Origin: Miltoncostaea sp963703045
GTDB taxonomy: Bacteria > Actinomycetota > Thermoleophilia > Miltoncostaeales > Miltoncostaeaceae
Direction of reading: 5' to 3'
Assembly: GCA_963703045.1 (NCBI GenBank)
Contig: OY969782.1
Span: 1,116,001-1,180,000, forward strand
DNA length: 64,000 nt
Of this stretch, positions 10,291 to 18,438 are shown piece after piece (position 1 is the stretch's first letter; each line of letters begins with the position of its first letter). The notes beneath the pieces are model-generated. The model made no database searches. It was not told the DNA's origin and saw only the letters and a program-made list of their open reading frames with translations. A program made the position numbers and the translations under genes.

Positions 10291-10824
10291 TCAGAGCTCC
10301 AGCTCGGCGATGTAGGGCAGCTCGCGGTACCGCTCGGCGTGGTCCAGGCCGTAGCCGATCACGAACACGTCCGGCAGGTCGAACCCGATGTACCGCGTGG
10401 GCATCTTGAGCCGCTTGTGCCCCGGCTTGGTCAGGAGCGAGCAGATCTCGAGCGACGCCGGGTTGCGCGAGGCGAGGTTCTTCAGCAGGTACGAGAGCGT
10501 CAGCCCCGAGTCGATCACGTCCTCGACCACCAGCACGTGCCGCCCGGCGATGGGCAGGTCGAGGTCCTTGAGGATCCGCACGACCCCCGACGAATGCGTG
10601 GCCGACCCGTACGACGAGACCGCCATGAAGTCGAGCTCGCACGGCACCGTGAGGCGCCGGACCAGGTCGGCGATGAAGAAGATCGCGCCCTTCAGGACGC
10701 CGACCACGAGGAGCTCCCGCCCGGCGTAGTCGGCGGAGATGCGATCGGCGATCTCGGAGATGCGCGCCTGCAGCTCCTCCTCCGAGACCAGGACCCGCCC
10801 GACCGATCCGTAGTCGCCGCTCAT
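10291..10824 (-). CDS. hpt: Hypoxanthine phosphoribosyltransferase
   Basis: Salvages hypoxanthine (and usually guanine) to the nucleotide using PRPP. It has the 13-residue PRPP-binding motif VLVVEDVIDSGLT at about residues 97-109, LLVVGVLKGAIFF in the hood region and VFVIGYGLDHAERYRELPYI at the C-terminus. 177 residues is typical. The ATG overlaps the tilS stop (ATGA). An apparent longer frame upstream is a shadow of tilS. A 163-nt gap with no feature I can name separates it from ftsH. Confidence 0.95.
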   Translation of the reverse strand: MSGDYGSVGRVLVSEEELQARISEIADRISADYAGRELLVVGVLKGAIFFIADLVRRLTVPCELDFMAVSSYGSATHSSGVVRILKDLDLPIAGRHVLVVEDVIDSGLTLSYLLKNLASRNPASLEICSLLTKPGHKRLKMPTRYIGFDLPDVFVIGYGLDHAERYRELPYIAELEL

Positions 10825-12122
10825 GCGTCCACCAGCTCGAGCACCAGGGCCCGCGCGCCGGCCGGAGCGAGCAGGTCGTCGGCGGCGCGGTGGCCCGCCA
10901 CCCAGACGACGCGGTCGTCGCTCTCGACGACGGGCACCGACGGGCGCCGGTGCGCCGGCACGCCGCGATCGGCGAGCAGGCGCCCGACGGCCACGTGCCC
11001 GCCGCCCGGCAGGGGCAGACGATCGCCGGGCCGCGTCGGCCGCACCCGCAGCGCGCCCCCGCACGTCAGCGCGACCCGATCCGGCGCCGGCGCCTCGGCC
11101 CACCCCATCCGCGCGCTCACGGCCACGCCCCCGAACCCGGCGTGCCCGGGCACGCCGAGGTTGACGGCCTGCGGCGCGGGCGGCGGCGGCGGGGTCACGA
11201 CCAGCACCCCGCGCGCGAGGCGGGCCGCGCCGTCCCCCGGCAGGTTCACCGTCCCCGCCCCCCCGAGGAGTCCCAGTACCCGGGCGAGCGCGTCCGCTCC
11301 GAGGGCGTCGCCCGGCAGTCCGGCCTCGGCCACGAGCCGGCGCACGAGCAACCGGCGCACCGCCTCGGGCTCGGCGGAGAGGGCGACGGCGTCGAGGCCC
11401 TCCCCCCGGCGCGTCCGGCTCCAGGCCGCGTCGATCAGCGGGCCGATCAAGGCGGCCTCGTCGCGCAGCACCTCCGCGAGGGCGGCCACGTGACGCTCGG
11501 CGCCGGGATGCACCGCCGCGAGGGCGGGCACCAGCCCGCGGCGCAGCCGGGCGCGGGCGTAGGCGGGGTCGTCGTTGGACGGATCGCGCACGACATCGAG
11601 CCCGGCGGCGGCGCACCAGGCCCTGGTCTCGGCCGCGTCGAGCGTGAGGAGGGGACGCACCAGGTCGCCCCTGCGCGGGGCCATCCCGAGCGCCCCGGTC
11701 CGCCCCGCGCCCCGGGCCATGCGGAAGAGCACGGTCTCGGCCTGGTCGGACGCCGTGTGACCGGTGGCGATGCGCGCGTACCCATGGGCCGCCGCGACCC
11801 GCCGGGCCGCCTCCAGGCGCAGCGCGCGGGCCCGCTCCGGCGCCCCGGGTCCGGGCGACATGCCGAGCTCGACGGGGTGCGCGTCCATGCCGAGCTCGCG
11901 GGCGGCGTCGAGCACGGCGGCGGCCTCGGCCGCCGACTCGGCGCGCAGGCCGTGATCGACGCTCAGCACGCCCACCGGCCCGGCGTGGATGCGCGCGAGC
12001 AGGTGCATGAGGCAGATCGAGTCGGCGCCGCCGGAGACCATCGCCAGCACGGGCGCGCCTCGGGGGAGCAACCCGTGGCGGCGGCAGTGGTCGGCGACGC
12101 GGGCCTCGAGTGTCGACGTCAC
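10821..12122 (-). CDS. tilS: tRNA(Ile)-lysidine synthase TilS
   Basis: Modifies C34 of the CAU-anticodon tRNA-Ile to lysidine so that it reads AUA. It has the ATP-pyrophosphatase P-loop MVSGGADSICLMHLL near residue 30, SVDHGLR, and IATGHTASDQAETVLFRMARG. The C-terminal lysidine-synthase domain (RVRPTRPGDRLPL, then LLADRGVPAHRR) is present. About 433 residues from the GTG at 12122. That GTG lacks an obvious Shine-Dalgarno; the upstream in-frame extension overlaps the TlpA-like gene. It is coupled to hpt by a 4-bp overlap. Confidence 0.92.
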   Translation of the reverse strand: MTSTLEARVADHCRRHGLLPRGAPVLAMVSGGADSICLMHLLARIHAGPVGVLSVDHGLRAESAAEAAAVLDAARELGMDAHPVELGMSPGPGAPERARALRLEAARRVAAAHGYARIATGHTASDQAETVLFRMARGAGRTGALGMAPRRGDLVRPLLTLDAAETRAWCAAAGLDVVRDPSNDDPAYARARLRRGLVPALAAVHPGAERHVAALAEVLRDEAALIGPLIDAAWSRTRRGEGLDAVALSAEPEAVRRLLVRRLVAEAGLPGDALGADALARVLGLLGGAGTVNLPGDGAARLARGVLVVTPPPPPAPQAVNLGVPGHAGFGGVAVSARMGWAEAPAPDRVALTCGGALRVRPTRPGDRLPLPGGGHVAVGRLLADRGVPAHRRPSVPVVESDDRVVWVAGHRAADDLLAPAGARALVLELVDA

Positions 12123-12165
12123 GGCCGGAGTATGGATGACGGCGCGGCCCTCCACCGCGCCCGTC

Positions 12166-12687
12166 TCACGCGCCGAGCTGACGGGCGAACGCGTCGAGCT
12201 GTGCGCGGTCGATCTCGCCGGGGAAGACGGTCGCCACACGGCCGTCGGCATCGATCACCACGGTCACCGGCAGGCCCTGGACGCCGAAGTCGGCGGCCAC
12301 GTCGCCGCCGCGGTCGATCCCCAGCTCGAAGGGGATGCCGACCTCGTCGGCGAAGCGCCGGCTGTCGGCGGGGCGGTCGTTGATCGCCAGCCCGACCACG
12401 TCGAGCTCGGGATGGGCCGCGGAGAACTCGATCAGCGCCGGCATCTCGCGCGTGCACGGCTCGCACCACGAGGCCCAGAAGTTGAGGATCACGGGCCTGT
12501 CGCGGCCGTCGATCGTCACCTGTCCGGAGCCGTCGAGGGCCGGCACCGAGAAACCGGGCGCCGCGGTGCGGTCGGAGGCGCCGGCGACCGTCTGCGTCGC
12601 ATCGTCCCCGAGGCCGGCGGCCCCGCCGCATCCTGCGGCCACGAGGACGGCCGCCACGATGGCGAGGAGTACGGACGCACGGCGCAT
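12166..12687 (-). CDS. TlpA/ResA-like thioredoxin-fold lipoprotein
   Basis: An extracytoplasmic thiol-disulfide oxidoreductase anchored as a lipoprotein. A short signal peptide (VLLAIVAAVLVAAGC) ends in the lipobox cysteine. The mature domain has NFWASWCEPC with the CxxC redox pair, and the cis-Pro loop is in VQGLPVTVVIDADG. Likely roles are cytochrome c maturation or general disulfide reduction; no ccs genes are nearby. I prefer the ATG at 12687 because TATCGT lies 8 nt upstream, the leaderless pattern seen elsewhere here; ATG 12693 and TTG 12705 are alternatives. Confidence 0.85.
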   Translation of the reverse strand: MRRASVLLAIVAAVLVAAGCGGAAGLGDDATQTVAGASDRTAAPGFSVPALDGSGQVTIDGRDRPVILNFWASWCEPCTREMPALIEFSAAHPELDVVGLAINDRPADSRRFADEVGIPFELGIDRGGDVAADFGVQGLPVTVVIDADGRVATVFPGEIDRAQLDAFARQLGA

Positions 12688-12733
12688 TCGCATCGACGAT
12701 AGCAATGCCGCCGCGGCCCCCGGACGCGGCGGC

Positions 12734-12739
12734 TAGCCT
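12734..12739 (+). promoter_or_regulatory. -10 element TAGCCT, leaderless-type
   Basis: TAGCCT ends 9 nt before the ATG at 12749 and no Shine-Dalgarno lies between, so the transcript probably starts at or close to the start codon. Confidence 0.45.
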
Positions 12740-12748
12740 GCCCGGCAC

Positions 12749-13237
12749 ATGCGGACCCTCCTCCGTCTCGATCGCCGACTGGGCGCCGCCATCCGGCACG
12801 GGGCCGGGCGCCTGCCCGGCGCGCCGGCGCTCGCCGGACGACTGGCCGGCGGCATGAGCCCCGCCTTCCGGGTGACCGTCGGCGCGCTGATGCTGCACCC
12901 GGCGACCCGTCCGGCGGGGGTGCGGGCGCTCGCCGCGGGCGCCGGGGCCAGCCTCGCCGCCAGGGTGCTGCGCGACCGGCTGGGACGTCGCAGGCCCGGC
13001 GCCCGCGCGGACGGCGGCCTCCCGAGCCGCCACGCCGCCGCGGCCGTCGCGATCGCCCGCGCCGTCGCGCGCCGCGATCGGCGCATCGGCGTCCTGCTCG
13101 GCGGCGCGGCGTGCGCGGGCCTGGTGGCCCGGGTCGTCGTCGCCGAGCACGATCCGGCCGACATCGCGGCCGGGGCGGCGCTCGGCGCGGTCACGGCGGC
13201 GGTGCTGGAGCGACTCGTCCCCGAGCGGCTAGGTTAG
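12749..13237 (+). CDS. PAP2-like phosphatase-family membrane protein, short
   Basis: A 162-residue protein with a degenerate PAP2 (type 2 phosphatidic acid phosphatase) signature: GRRRPGARADGG, then LPSRHAAAAVAIA in place of PSGH, then ARVVVAEHDPADIAAGAALG in place of SRxxxxxHxxxD. The key His and Asp positions are present. It lacks the long N-terminal membrane region of typical PAP2 enzymes. Lipid phosphate or undecaprenyl-diphosphate hydrolysis is plausible but unproven. It may be co-transcribed with the DUF4383 gene. Confidence 0.7.
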   Translation: MRTLLRLDRRLGAAIRHGAGRLPGAPALAGRLAGGMSPAFRVTVGALMLHPATRPAGVRALAAGAGASLAARVLRDRLGRRRPGARADGGLPSRHAAAAVAIARAVARRDRRIGVLLGGAACAGLVARVVVAEHDPADIAAGAALGAVTAAVLERLVPERLG

Positions 13238-13243
13238 GTGCGG

Positions 13244-13705
13244 ATGAGCCCGGCCCCGCCGACCGCCCACGACCGCGCCCGCGGGCGCGCCGTCGTCGGC
13301 ACGGCGACGACCCTCGGTGGAGTGGCCGTGGCGCTCGGGCTGGTCGGCATCCTCAACACCGGCGTCGACGACCTCGGCGCCGACAGCGCCGAGACGCTCT
13401 TCGTCTTCCTGGTGCACCCGGTCACCGCCCTCATCTGGCTCGGCATCGGGCTGGTCGGCGTGGCCATGGCCTCCAGCGCGCGGCGCGCCCGGCGATTCCT
13501 GCTCGTCACCGGGCCGGTCCTGGTGGCCTGGGCCGTGCTGGCGCTCGTCCTCGGCGACGCGGCCAGCCAGGTGCTCACCCGCGACGCCGAGGTCGTGGCG
13601 CTCGACCTGATCGGCGGCCTCGCGGCCGTCGCGGCAGCGGTCGCGCCGCTGCCCAACGCCCTCGTCGGCGTGCTCGTCGGCCACGAGGAGGACGGCTCGC
13701 CCTAG
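13244..13705 (+). CDS. DUF4383-like four-helix membrane protein
   Basis: A 153-residue integral membrane protein with four predicted helices: about residues 18-38 (TATTLGGVAVALGLVGI), 48-72, 84-102 and 116-140. The pattern FVFLVHPVTALIWLGIGLVGVAMA resembles the His-containing helix of DUF4383 proteins. The role is unknown. A GTG at 13238 is the alternative start. It lies directly downstream of the PAP2-like gene. Confidence 0.6.
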   Translation: MSPAPPTAHDRARGRAVVGTATTLGGVAVALGLVGILNTGVDDLGADSAETLFVFLVHPVTALIWLGIGLVGVAMASSARRARRFLLVTGPVLVAWAVLALVLGDAASQVLTRDAEVVALDLIGGLAAVAAAVAPLPNALVGVLVGHEEDGSP

Positions 13706-13724
13706 GGGCCGTCCGGGGGCCCCT
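13704..13724. terminator. Hairpin between converging genes
   Basis: A 7-bp G+C stem (AGGGGCC with GGCCCCT) and 7-nt loop overlaps the stop of the DUF4383 gene and lies just past the stop of the converging GGDEF gene. No T-tract follows. Confidence 0.5.
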
Positions 13725-13727
13725 CGG

Positions 13728-14606
13728 TCAGGAGGCCGCCGCCCAGCGGTGCTCGGGGGCGAAGAGGCTGACCCGGTCCCGCCCCGAGGCCTTCGAGTGG
13801 TAGAGCGCCTTGTCGGCCTGGTCGAGCAGGCGCGTGCCGTCGTCTGCGTCGCCGTGGTGGAAGTCGGCGACGCCCGCCGAGATCGTGGTGCCCGCCGACT
13901 CGCCCCCCGCGACGAGAACGGTCACGCGCGCGACGGCCACGCGCATGCGCTCGGCCGCCTCGAGCGCCTCCTCGGCGGGCCCGGGGACGATGAGGGCGAA
14001 CTCCTCGCCGCCGAATCGGGCGGCGAGGTCGGAGGCGCGGCAGTTGGCGCGGATCACGTCGCCGACCGCGGTCAGCAGGCGGTTGCCCGCGTCGTGACCG
14101 TGGCGGTCGTTGAACGCCTTGAAGTGGTCGAGGTCGAGCACCACCAGCGAGAGCGGCAGGTGGTAGCGCTCGGCGCGGCGGCACTCGCGCGGCAGCGCAT
14201 CGGCGAAGAAGGCGTAGTTGTGGACGCCCGTCAGCCGATCGATCAGGGACAGGTTCGCGATGCGCCGCGCGTCTCGTTCCTGCGCCCGGTGGCCCGCCCC
14301 CACGACGAGGCCGGTGATCAGGAAGGCGACCACCCCGAGCGCCATGGCCGCGCCGTCGGCGCCGGGGCGGCCCGACGCGTAGGCCACCGCGAGGCTCGCC
14401 ACCGCGCCGGTCGCCGCCAGGGCGCGAGGCCCGCCGAGCGGCAGCGCAAGCGCGATCGGCAGCACGTAGAGCGACCACGCCGCCACCGAGCCCGCTGCGA
14501 TCAGCAGGGTCGGGACGACCGTGGCGGCGACGAGCAGCGCGAGCCGTCGCCGGGCGCCCTCGCCGGCGGCCGTCACGCGTTCGCGGTCATGGCGCGTTGG
14601 ATGCAT
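13728..14606 (-). CDS. Membrane-bound diguanylate cyclase (GGDEF)
   Basis: Synthesises cyclic di-GMP. The 292-residue protein has a hydrophobic N-terminal region with about four membrane helices (residues 20-105), a short linker and a GGDEF domain (about 118-285). The domain shows DRLTGVHNYAFF, DLDHFKAFND and the active-site loop RFGGEEFALIV. An RxxD inhibitory site (RASD) sits five residues before GGEEF, so product inhibition is likely. ATG at 14606 with GGAGGG upstream. It could pair functionally with the HD-GYP protein at 5288. Confidence 0.93.
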   Translation of the reverse strand: MHPTRHDRERVTAAGEGARRRLALLVAATVVPTLLIAAGSVAAWSLYVLPIALALPLGGPRALAATGAVASLAVAYASGRPGADGAAMALGVVAFLITGLVVGAGHRAQERDARRIANLSLIDRLTGVHNYAFFADALPRECRRAERYHLPLSLVVLDLDHFKAFNDRHGHDAGNRLLTAVGDVIRANCRASDLAARFGGEEFALIVPGPAEEALEAAERMRVAVARVTVLVAGGESAGTTISAGVADFHHGDADDGTRLLDQADKALYHSKASGRDRVSLFAPEHRWAAAS

Positions 14607-14685
14607 CGGTCGTCCCTCCGGGGTCCCGAGCCGCGACCCTAGAGGCGCGCTCGGACGGAACCCCGGCCCGCGACCGGGCTCTGGG

Positions 14686-14691
14686 TACACT
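14686..14691 (+). promoter_or_regulatory. -10 element TACACT, leaderless-type
   Basis: TACACT ends 9 nt before the argF GTG, with no Shine-Dalgarno in between. Confidence 0.45.
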
Positions 14692-14700
14692 TGGCGGCCC

Positions 14701-15678
14701 GTGACCACGCCCCGTTTCACACCGCATCCGGACATCGCCGGACGCTCGCTGCTGACCCTGCGCAACCACTCCCCGGAGGGTGTCGCCGCGGTGCTCGCCA
14801 CCGCGGCCTCCCTCAAGGCGTCGCGGGCGGGGGGCTGGCCGGCCCTGCTCGCCGATCGCGTCATCGCGCTCATCTTCGAGCGTCCCTCCACGCGCACGCG
14901 CGTGTCGTTCGTGAGCGGCATCGCCCGCCTCGGCGGCACCGCGATGGTGCTCTCGCCCGCCGACATGCAGCTCGGGCGCGGGGAGACGATCGAGGACACG
15001 GCCAAGGTGCTCGGCCGCATGGCCGAGGCGATCGTGCTGCGCACCGGGCCGCACCGGACGCTGGTCGACCTCGGCCGCCACGCCGGGGTCCCGGTCGTGA
15101 ACGGGCTGACCTACGAGCACCACCCCTGCCAGGCCCTGGCCGACGCGCAGACCCTCGCCGAGCGCTTCGGCGACCTGGCGGGGCTGCGGGTCGCGTACCT
15201 CGGCGACGGCAACAACGTCTGCGTGTCGCTGATGATCGTCGGCGCCCTGACGGGCATGCACGTGACCGCCGCCTGCCCCGAGGGCTACCGCCCGCCACCC
15301 GAGATCGTCGAGTGGGCCGACGCCGCCGGGCGCGAGCGCGGCGGCGGCGCCCGGGTGGTCGACGACGCGGCCGAGGCGGTGGCCGGGGCGCGCGCGCTCT
15401 ACACCGACACCTGGGTCTCGATGGGCGACGAGGAGTCCGAGCGGGAGCGCCGGCGCGTCTTCGCCCCGTACCGCATCGACGACGCGCTGCTCGACCGGGC
15501 GGCCGAGGGCGCGGTCGCCCTGCACTGCCTCCCCGCCCACCACGGCGACGAGATCACCTACGAGGTGCTGCACGGCTCCAGATCGGCGATCTGGGACCAG
15601 GCCGAGAACCGCATGCACGCCCAGGCCGCGTTGCTGGCGCACATGCTGGCCCCCCGGGCGGGGCGCTCCGCGGCGTGA
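14701..15678 (+). CDS. argF: Ornithine carbamoyltransferase
   Basis: Makes citrulline from ornithine and carbamoyl phosphate in arginine synthesis. The 325 residues contain the carbamoyl-phosphate loop FERPSTRTRVSF, HHPCQALADAQT, YLGDGNNVCVSLM and the ornithine-binding HCLPAH. The GTG at 14701 is chosen because it begins the conserved N-terminus and follows a TACACT box; the upstream frame is open but non-coding. No other arg gene is in the window. The rhomboid gene overlaps its stop by GTGA. Confidence 0.95.
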   Translation: MTTPRFTPHPDIAGRSLLTLRNHSPEGVAAVLATAASLKASRAGGWPALLADRVIALIFERPSTRTRVSFVSGIARLGGTAMVLSPADMQLGRGETIEDTAKVLGRMAEAIVLRTGPHRTLVDLGRHAGVPVVNGLTYEHHPCQALADAQTLAERFGDLAGLRVAYLGDGNNVCVSLMIVGALTGMHVTAACPEGYRPPPEIVEWADAAGRERGGGARVVDDAAEAVAGARALYTDTWVSMGDEESERERRRVFAPYRIDDALLDRAAEGAVALHCLPAHHGDEITYEVLHGSRSAIWDQAENRMHAQAALLAHMLAPRAGRSAA

Positions 15679-16415
15679 TCCCGTTCAAGGACGTCAACCC
15701 GACACGGCGTCCGGCGGTGCTGACGATCGGCCTGATCGTCGCCTGCGTACTGGTCTTCGTCTACCAGTCGGCCCGGCCCGACGACCTGAGCACCGAGGGC
15801 CGGCAGGCCTTCATCTGCGAGTTCGGGCTGATCGCCGACCACCTCATCGGCGGGGCCGACCCGGCCGCCGAGGCGTGCCAGCAGCTCAACCAGCGCCAGG
15901 ACCGCCTGCTCGGGCTGATCACCAGCCAGTTCCTCCACGCCGACATCCTGCACCTGGCGTTCAACATGCTGTTCCTGTGGGTCTTCGGCAACAACGTCGA
16001 GGACCGTCTCGGGCGCCTGCGGTTCCTGCCGTTCTACCTGGTGTGCGGCGCGCTCGCGGGGCTCGCGCAGTCGCTCGTGGACCCCGACAGCGCGATACCG
16101 TTGATCGGCGCCTCGGGCGCCATATCGGGCGTCCTCGGGGCCTATCTGGTGCTCTATCCCCGGGTGCGCATCTGGACCGTCGTGCTCCCCTTCTTCTTCC
16201 TCCCGTTCAAGCTGCCCGCCTGGTTGTGGCTCGGGATCTACCTGCTGCTGCAGATCCTCTACCTGGGCGATTCCGCCACCGCCGGCGGCGGGGGGGTGGC
16301 ATACGCCGCCCACATCGGCGGGTTCGTGGCCGGGGCGGTGCTCATCCGCCCGTTCCTCGCCGGGCGCCGCGACCCGCCGCCGCCGTCGCCGGCCGTCGGG
16401 ATGGCCTACCGATGA
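15675..16415 (+). CDS. Rhomboid-family intramembrane serine protease
   Basis: A 246-residue polytopic membrane protein. It has an N-terminal helix (LTIGLIVACVLVFVY), then a loop, and the rhomboid core: HLAFNMLFLWVFGNNVED with the oxyanion Asn, GASGAISGVLGAYL with the nucleophilic Ser, and AAHIGGFVAG with the catalytic His. All catalytic positions are present, so an active intramembrane protease is expected. It starts at GTG 15675 inside the argF stop, and its own stop overlaps the DUF2007 gene. Confidence 0.93.
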   Translation: MIPFKDVNPTRRPAVLTIGLIVACVLVFVYQSARPDDLSTEGRQAFICEFGLIADHLIGGADPAAEACQQLNQRQDRLLGLITSQFLHADILHLAFNMLFLWVFGNNVEDRLGRLRFLPFYLVCGALAGLAQSLVDPDSAIPLIGASGAISGVLGAYLVLYPRVRIWTVVLPFFFLPFKLPAWLWLGIYLLLQILYLGDSATAGGGGVAYAAHIGGFVAGAVLIRPFLAGRRDPPPPSPAVGMAYR

Positions 16416-16687
16416 GCATCTTCGGCCGCCTGCGCGGCGCGCGCGGCGCACGCGCGCCCGACCCGCCCCGCGTGCCATGGGTGAAGGTGGCCTTCGCCCG
16501 CCACCAGCCCGAGGCCGAGATGCTGGCGTCGCTGCTCGGCCAGCTCGACATCCCGGTGCTGATGCGCCGCGCCACCATCGACGTGCCCGACATGCTCGCG
16601 GGCGGGCCGCGCGAGCTGCTCGTGCCCGCCGACCGCGAGCTCGAGGCGCGCGCCCTGCTCGACCCGAGCGAGCCGATCGACCACTGA
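16412..16687 (+). CDS. DUF2007-like small protein
   Basis: A 91-residue protein whose C-terminal 65 residues (WVKVAFARHQPEAEMLASLL, then the conserved RRATIDVPDM and LLVPADRELEARALL) match the ferredoxin-like DUF2007 (putative signal-transducing) domain. The first 20 residues are basic. It is coupled to the rhomboid gene by ATGA, so it may modulate that protease; this is inference from position only. Confidence 0.75.
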   Translation: MSIFGRLRGARGARAPDPPRVPWVKVAFARHQPEAEMLASLLGQLDIPVLMRRATIDVPDMLAGGPRELLVPADRELEARALLDPSEPIDH

Positions 16688-16691
16688 CGGC

Positions 16692-16711
16692 GCGCACCCC
16701 GCCGGGTGCGC
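16692..16711 (+). terminator. Hairpin after argF-rhomboid-DUF2007
   Basis: An 8-bp stem (GCGCACCC with GGGTGCGC) and 4-nt loop lies 5 nt after the stop. No T-tract follows. Confidence 0.45.
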
Positions 16712-16723
16712 CATCATCAGGGC

Positions 16724-17908
16724 ATGACCCAATCATCCCTGTTCGGCGTCGGGCTGTCGCGATCCGGCGATCCCGTCGCCGCCGTCCGCGAGGCCTGCGC
16801 CCCGGTGCGCGAGGCCCTCGGGACCGCGCGCCCGACCCTCGTCGTGATGTTCGCCTCACCCACGCTCTGCGAGGAGGCCGAGGCCCTCCTCGCCGCCGTC
16901 CACCGCGAGCTCGCCCCCGAGCACCTGATCGGGGCGATGGGCGAGGCGATCGTCGGCGGCGGCCGCGAGATCGAGGACGGTCCCGCCCTCTCGGTCTGGG
17001 CGGCCGTGCTGCCCGGCGCCGAGGTCGTGCCGTTCCGCCTGGTGGCGCGTCCCCTCGGCGAGGGCATGGGCGTGCTCGGCTGGCCGGATGCGATCGCCGA
17101 GGACGACGCCGGCGATATCGGGCCGGTGATCATGCTCGCCGACCCGCACACCTTCCCGGCCGACGGGCTGCTCGCGGAGCTCAACGACGAGCCGGGCGCG
17201 CCGGTCGTGGTCGGAGGGCTCGCGTCGGGGGGCCGCACCCCGGGATCGCACCGGCTCTTCGCCGGCGAGGACGTGCTCCTCGAGGGCGCGGTCGCGCTCG
17301 CCCTGCGGGGCGCGCGGATGGGCACCGTCGTGTCGCAGGGGTGCATGCCGATCGGGCCGGAGATGGTCATCACCGACGCCGACGGCCCGGCGGTGCACGA
17401 GCTGGCGGGGCTCCCCGCGCTCGACAAGCTGCAGGAGGTCGTCGAGGCCCTGGAGCCCGAGGAGCGGCAGCTGGCCGTCGAGGGGTTGCTCGCGGGCCTC
17501 GTCATCGACGAGAACACCCCCGACTACGCGCGGGGCGACTTCCTCGTGCGCGGCATCCACGGGGGCGACCGCGAGACGGGTGTCCTCATGGTGGGCGAGC
17601 GCGTGCGCGTCGGTCAGACGATGCGCTTCCACGTGCGCGACGCGAGGTCGGCCGACGAGGATCTGCGCGAGGCGCTGCAGGAGGCCCGCGACACCCTCGG
17701 CCCGGACGGTCCCCGGGGCGCCCTGCTCTTCAGTTGCAACGGCCGCGGCACGCGCATGTTCGGAACGGCCGATCACGACGCCGGCCTCATCGACACCGAG
17801 TTGTCTCACATCCCGACGGCGGGGCTCTTCTGCAACGGCGAGATCGGCCCCGTAGGGGGGCGCAGCTTCCTGCACGGATTCACGGCGACGATGGTGCTCT
17901 TCGGCTGA
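16724..17908 (+). CDS. FIST N- and C-domain sensory protein
   Basis: A soluble 394-residue protein with an N-terminal FIST domain (residues about 30-220; PTLVVMFASPTLCEEAEALL, then HLIGAMGEAIVGGGREIED) and a C-terminal FIST domain (about 230-380; PRGALLFSCNGRG, PTAGLFCNGEIGPVGGRSFL). FIST domains are thought to bind small molecules such as amino acids. Here there is no fused output domain, so signalling must be through a partner. ATG at 16724. The next gene downstream has its own promoter. Confidence 0.85.
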   Translation: MTQSSLFGVGLSRSGDPVAAVREACAPVREALGTARPTLVVMFASPTLCEEAEALLAAVHRELAPEHLIGAMGEAIVGGGREIEDGPALSVWAAVLPGAEVVPFRLVARPLGEGMGVLGWPDAIAEDDAGDIGPVIMLADPHTFPADGLLAELNDEPGAPVVVGGLASGGRTPGSHRLFAGEDVLLEGAVALALRGARMGTVVSQGCMPIGPEMVITDADGPAVHELAGLPALDKLQEVVEALEPEERQLAVEGLLAGLVIDENTPDYARGDFLVRGIHGGDRETGVLMVGERVRVGQTMRFHVRDARSADEDLREALQEARDTLGPDGPRGALLFSCNGRGTRMFGTADHDAGLIDTELSHIPTAGLFCNGEIGPVGGRSFLHGFTATMVLFG

Positions 17909-17984
17909 TCGGCCGCGCGGTTGACACATAGTGGTGGTTGCGCCGTCAGCGGATATGTGCGTCTCTCGTATATGCACGCGCACC

Positions 17985-17990
17985 TATACT
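17985..17990 (+). promoter_or_regulatory. -10 element TATACT for the gene at 18025
   Basis: TATACT is the most canonical -10 in this region. It places the start site near 17997, giving a leader of about 28 nt that includes GGGAGA. A TTGACA at 17921 is too far upstream to be its -35. Confidence 0.5.
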
Positions 17991-18024
17991 CTGGACCTCA
18001 CTTACCGGATCAGGGAGACGTATC

Positions 18025-18438
18025 GTGGCCGAGGACGAGCAGCAGGACGGCGGAGGTCAGCGCGGCAACATCGGCAATGAGATCTTCGAGCAGGTCGAGA
18101 AGCTCATCGCCGAGGAGGGGCTGAGTCGGACGAACGCGTTCGCGCGCCTGTCGGAGACGACGGGGCGCCGCGCCGGCACGGTCGCGGCGAACTACTACCG
18201 GGTCGCGCGCCAGCGCGGTGCCGAGCTGCAACCGCGCAGGCCGCGCGGATCGGGCAAGCGCGCCTCCGGGGGGCGCGCGGCGGCCGGGTCGGGCGACGCC
18301 GGTGCGGCGCTCGCCAAGGCCGAGGACGCGTTGCGCGAACTGGCGGCCGCGGTGAAGGGTCAGGAGAAGGAGCTGGCGACGCTCCGCGCGCAGGTGGAGC
18401 AGGTCGACAAGCTCCGGAGCATGCTCAACCGCATGTAG
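18025..18438 (+). CDS. Small basic helix-turn-helix/coiled-coil protein, possible nucleoid-associated factor
   Basis: A 137-residue protein not assignable to a named family. Residues 15-65 look like a helix-turn-helix unit (NEIFEQVEKLIAEEGLSRTN, then FARLSETTGRRAGTVAANYY). Residues 70-95 are a basic, Gly/Ala/Arg-rich linker. Residues 96-137 form a coiled coil (LAKAEDALRELAAAVKGQEK and on to LRSMLNRM). This layout suggests an oligomeric DNA-binding protein. The start is GTG 18025, with GGGAGA 6 nt upstream. A strong promoter and a strong terminator make it a separate, probably well-expressed unit. Confidence 0.75.
   Translation: MAEDEQQDGGGQRGNIGNEIFEQVEKLIAEEGLSRTNAFARLSETTGRRAGTVAANYYRVARQRGAELQPRRPRGSGKRASGGRAAAGSGDAGAALAKAEDALRELAAAVKGQEKELATLRAQVEQVDKLRSMLNRM

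Noticed and set aside
17921..17926. TTGACA as -35 for the gene at 18025
   Set aside because: It is 58 nt upstream of TATACT, far beyond a 16-18 nt spacer, and has no good -10 at the right distance.
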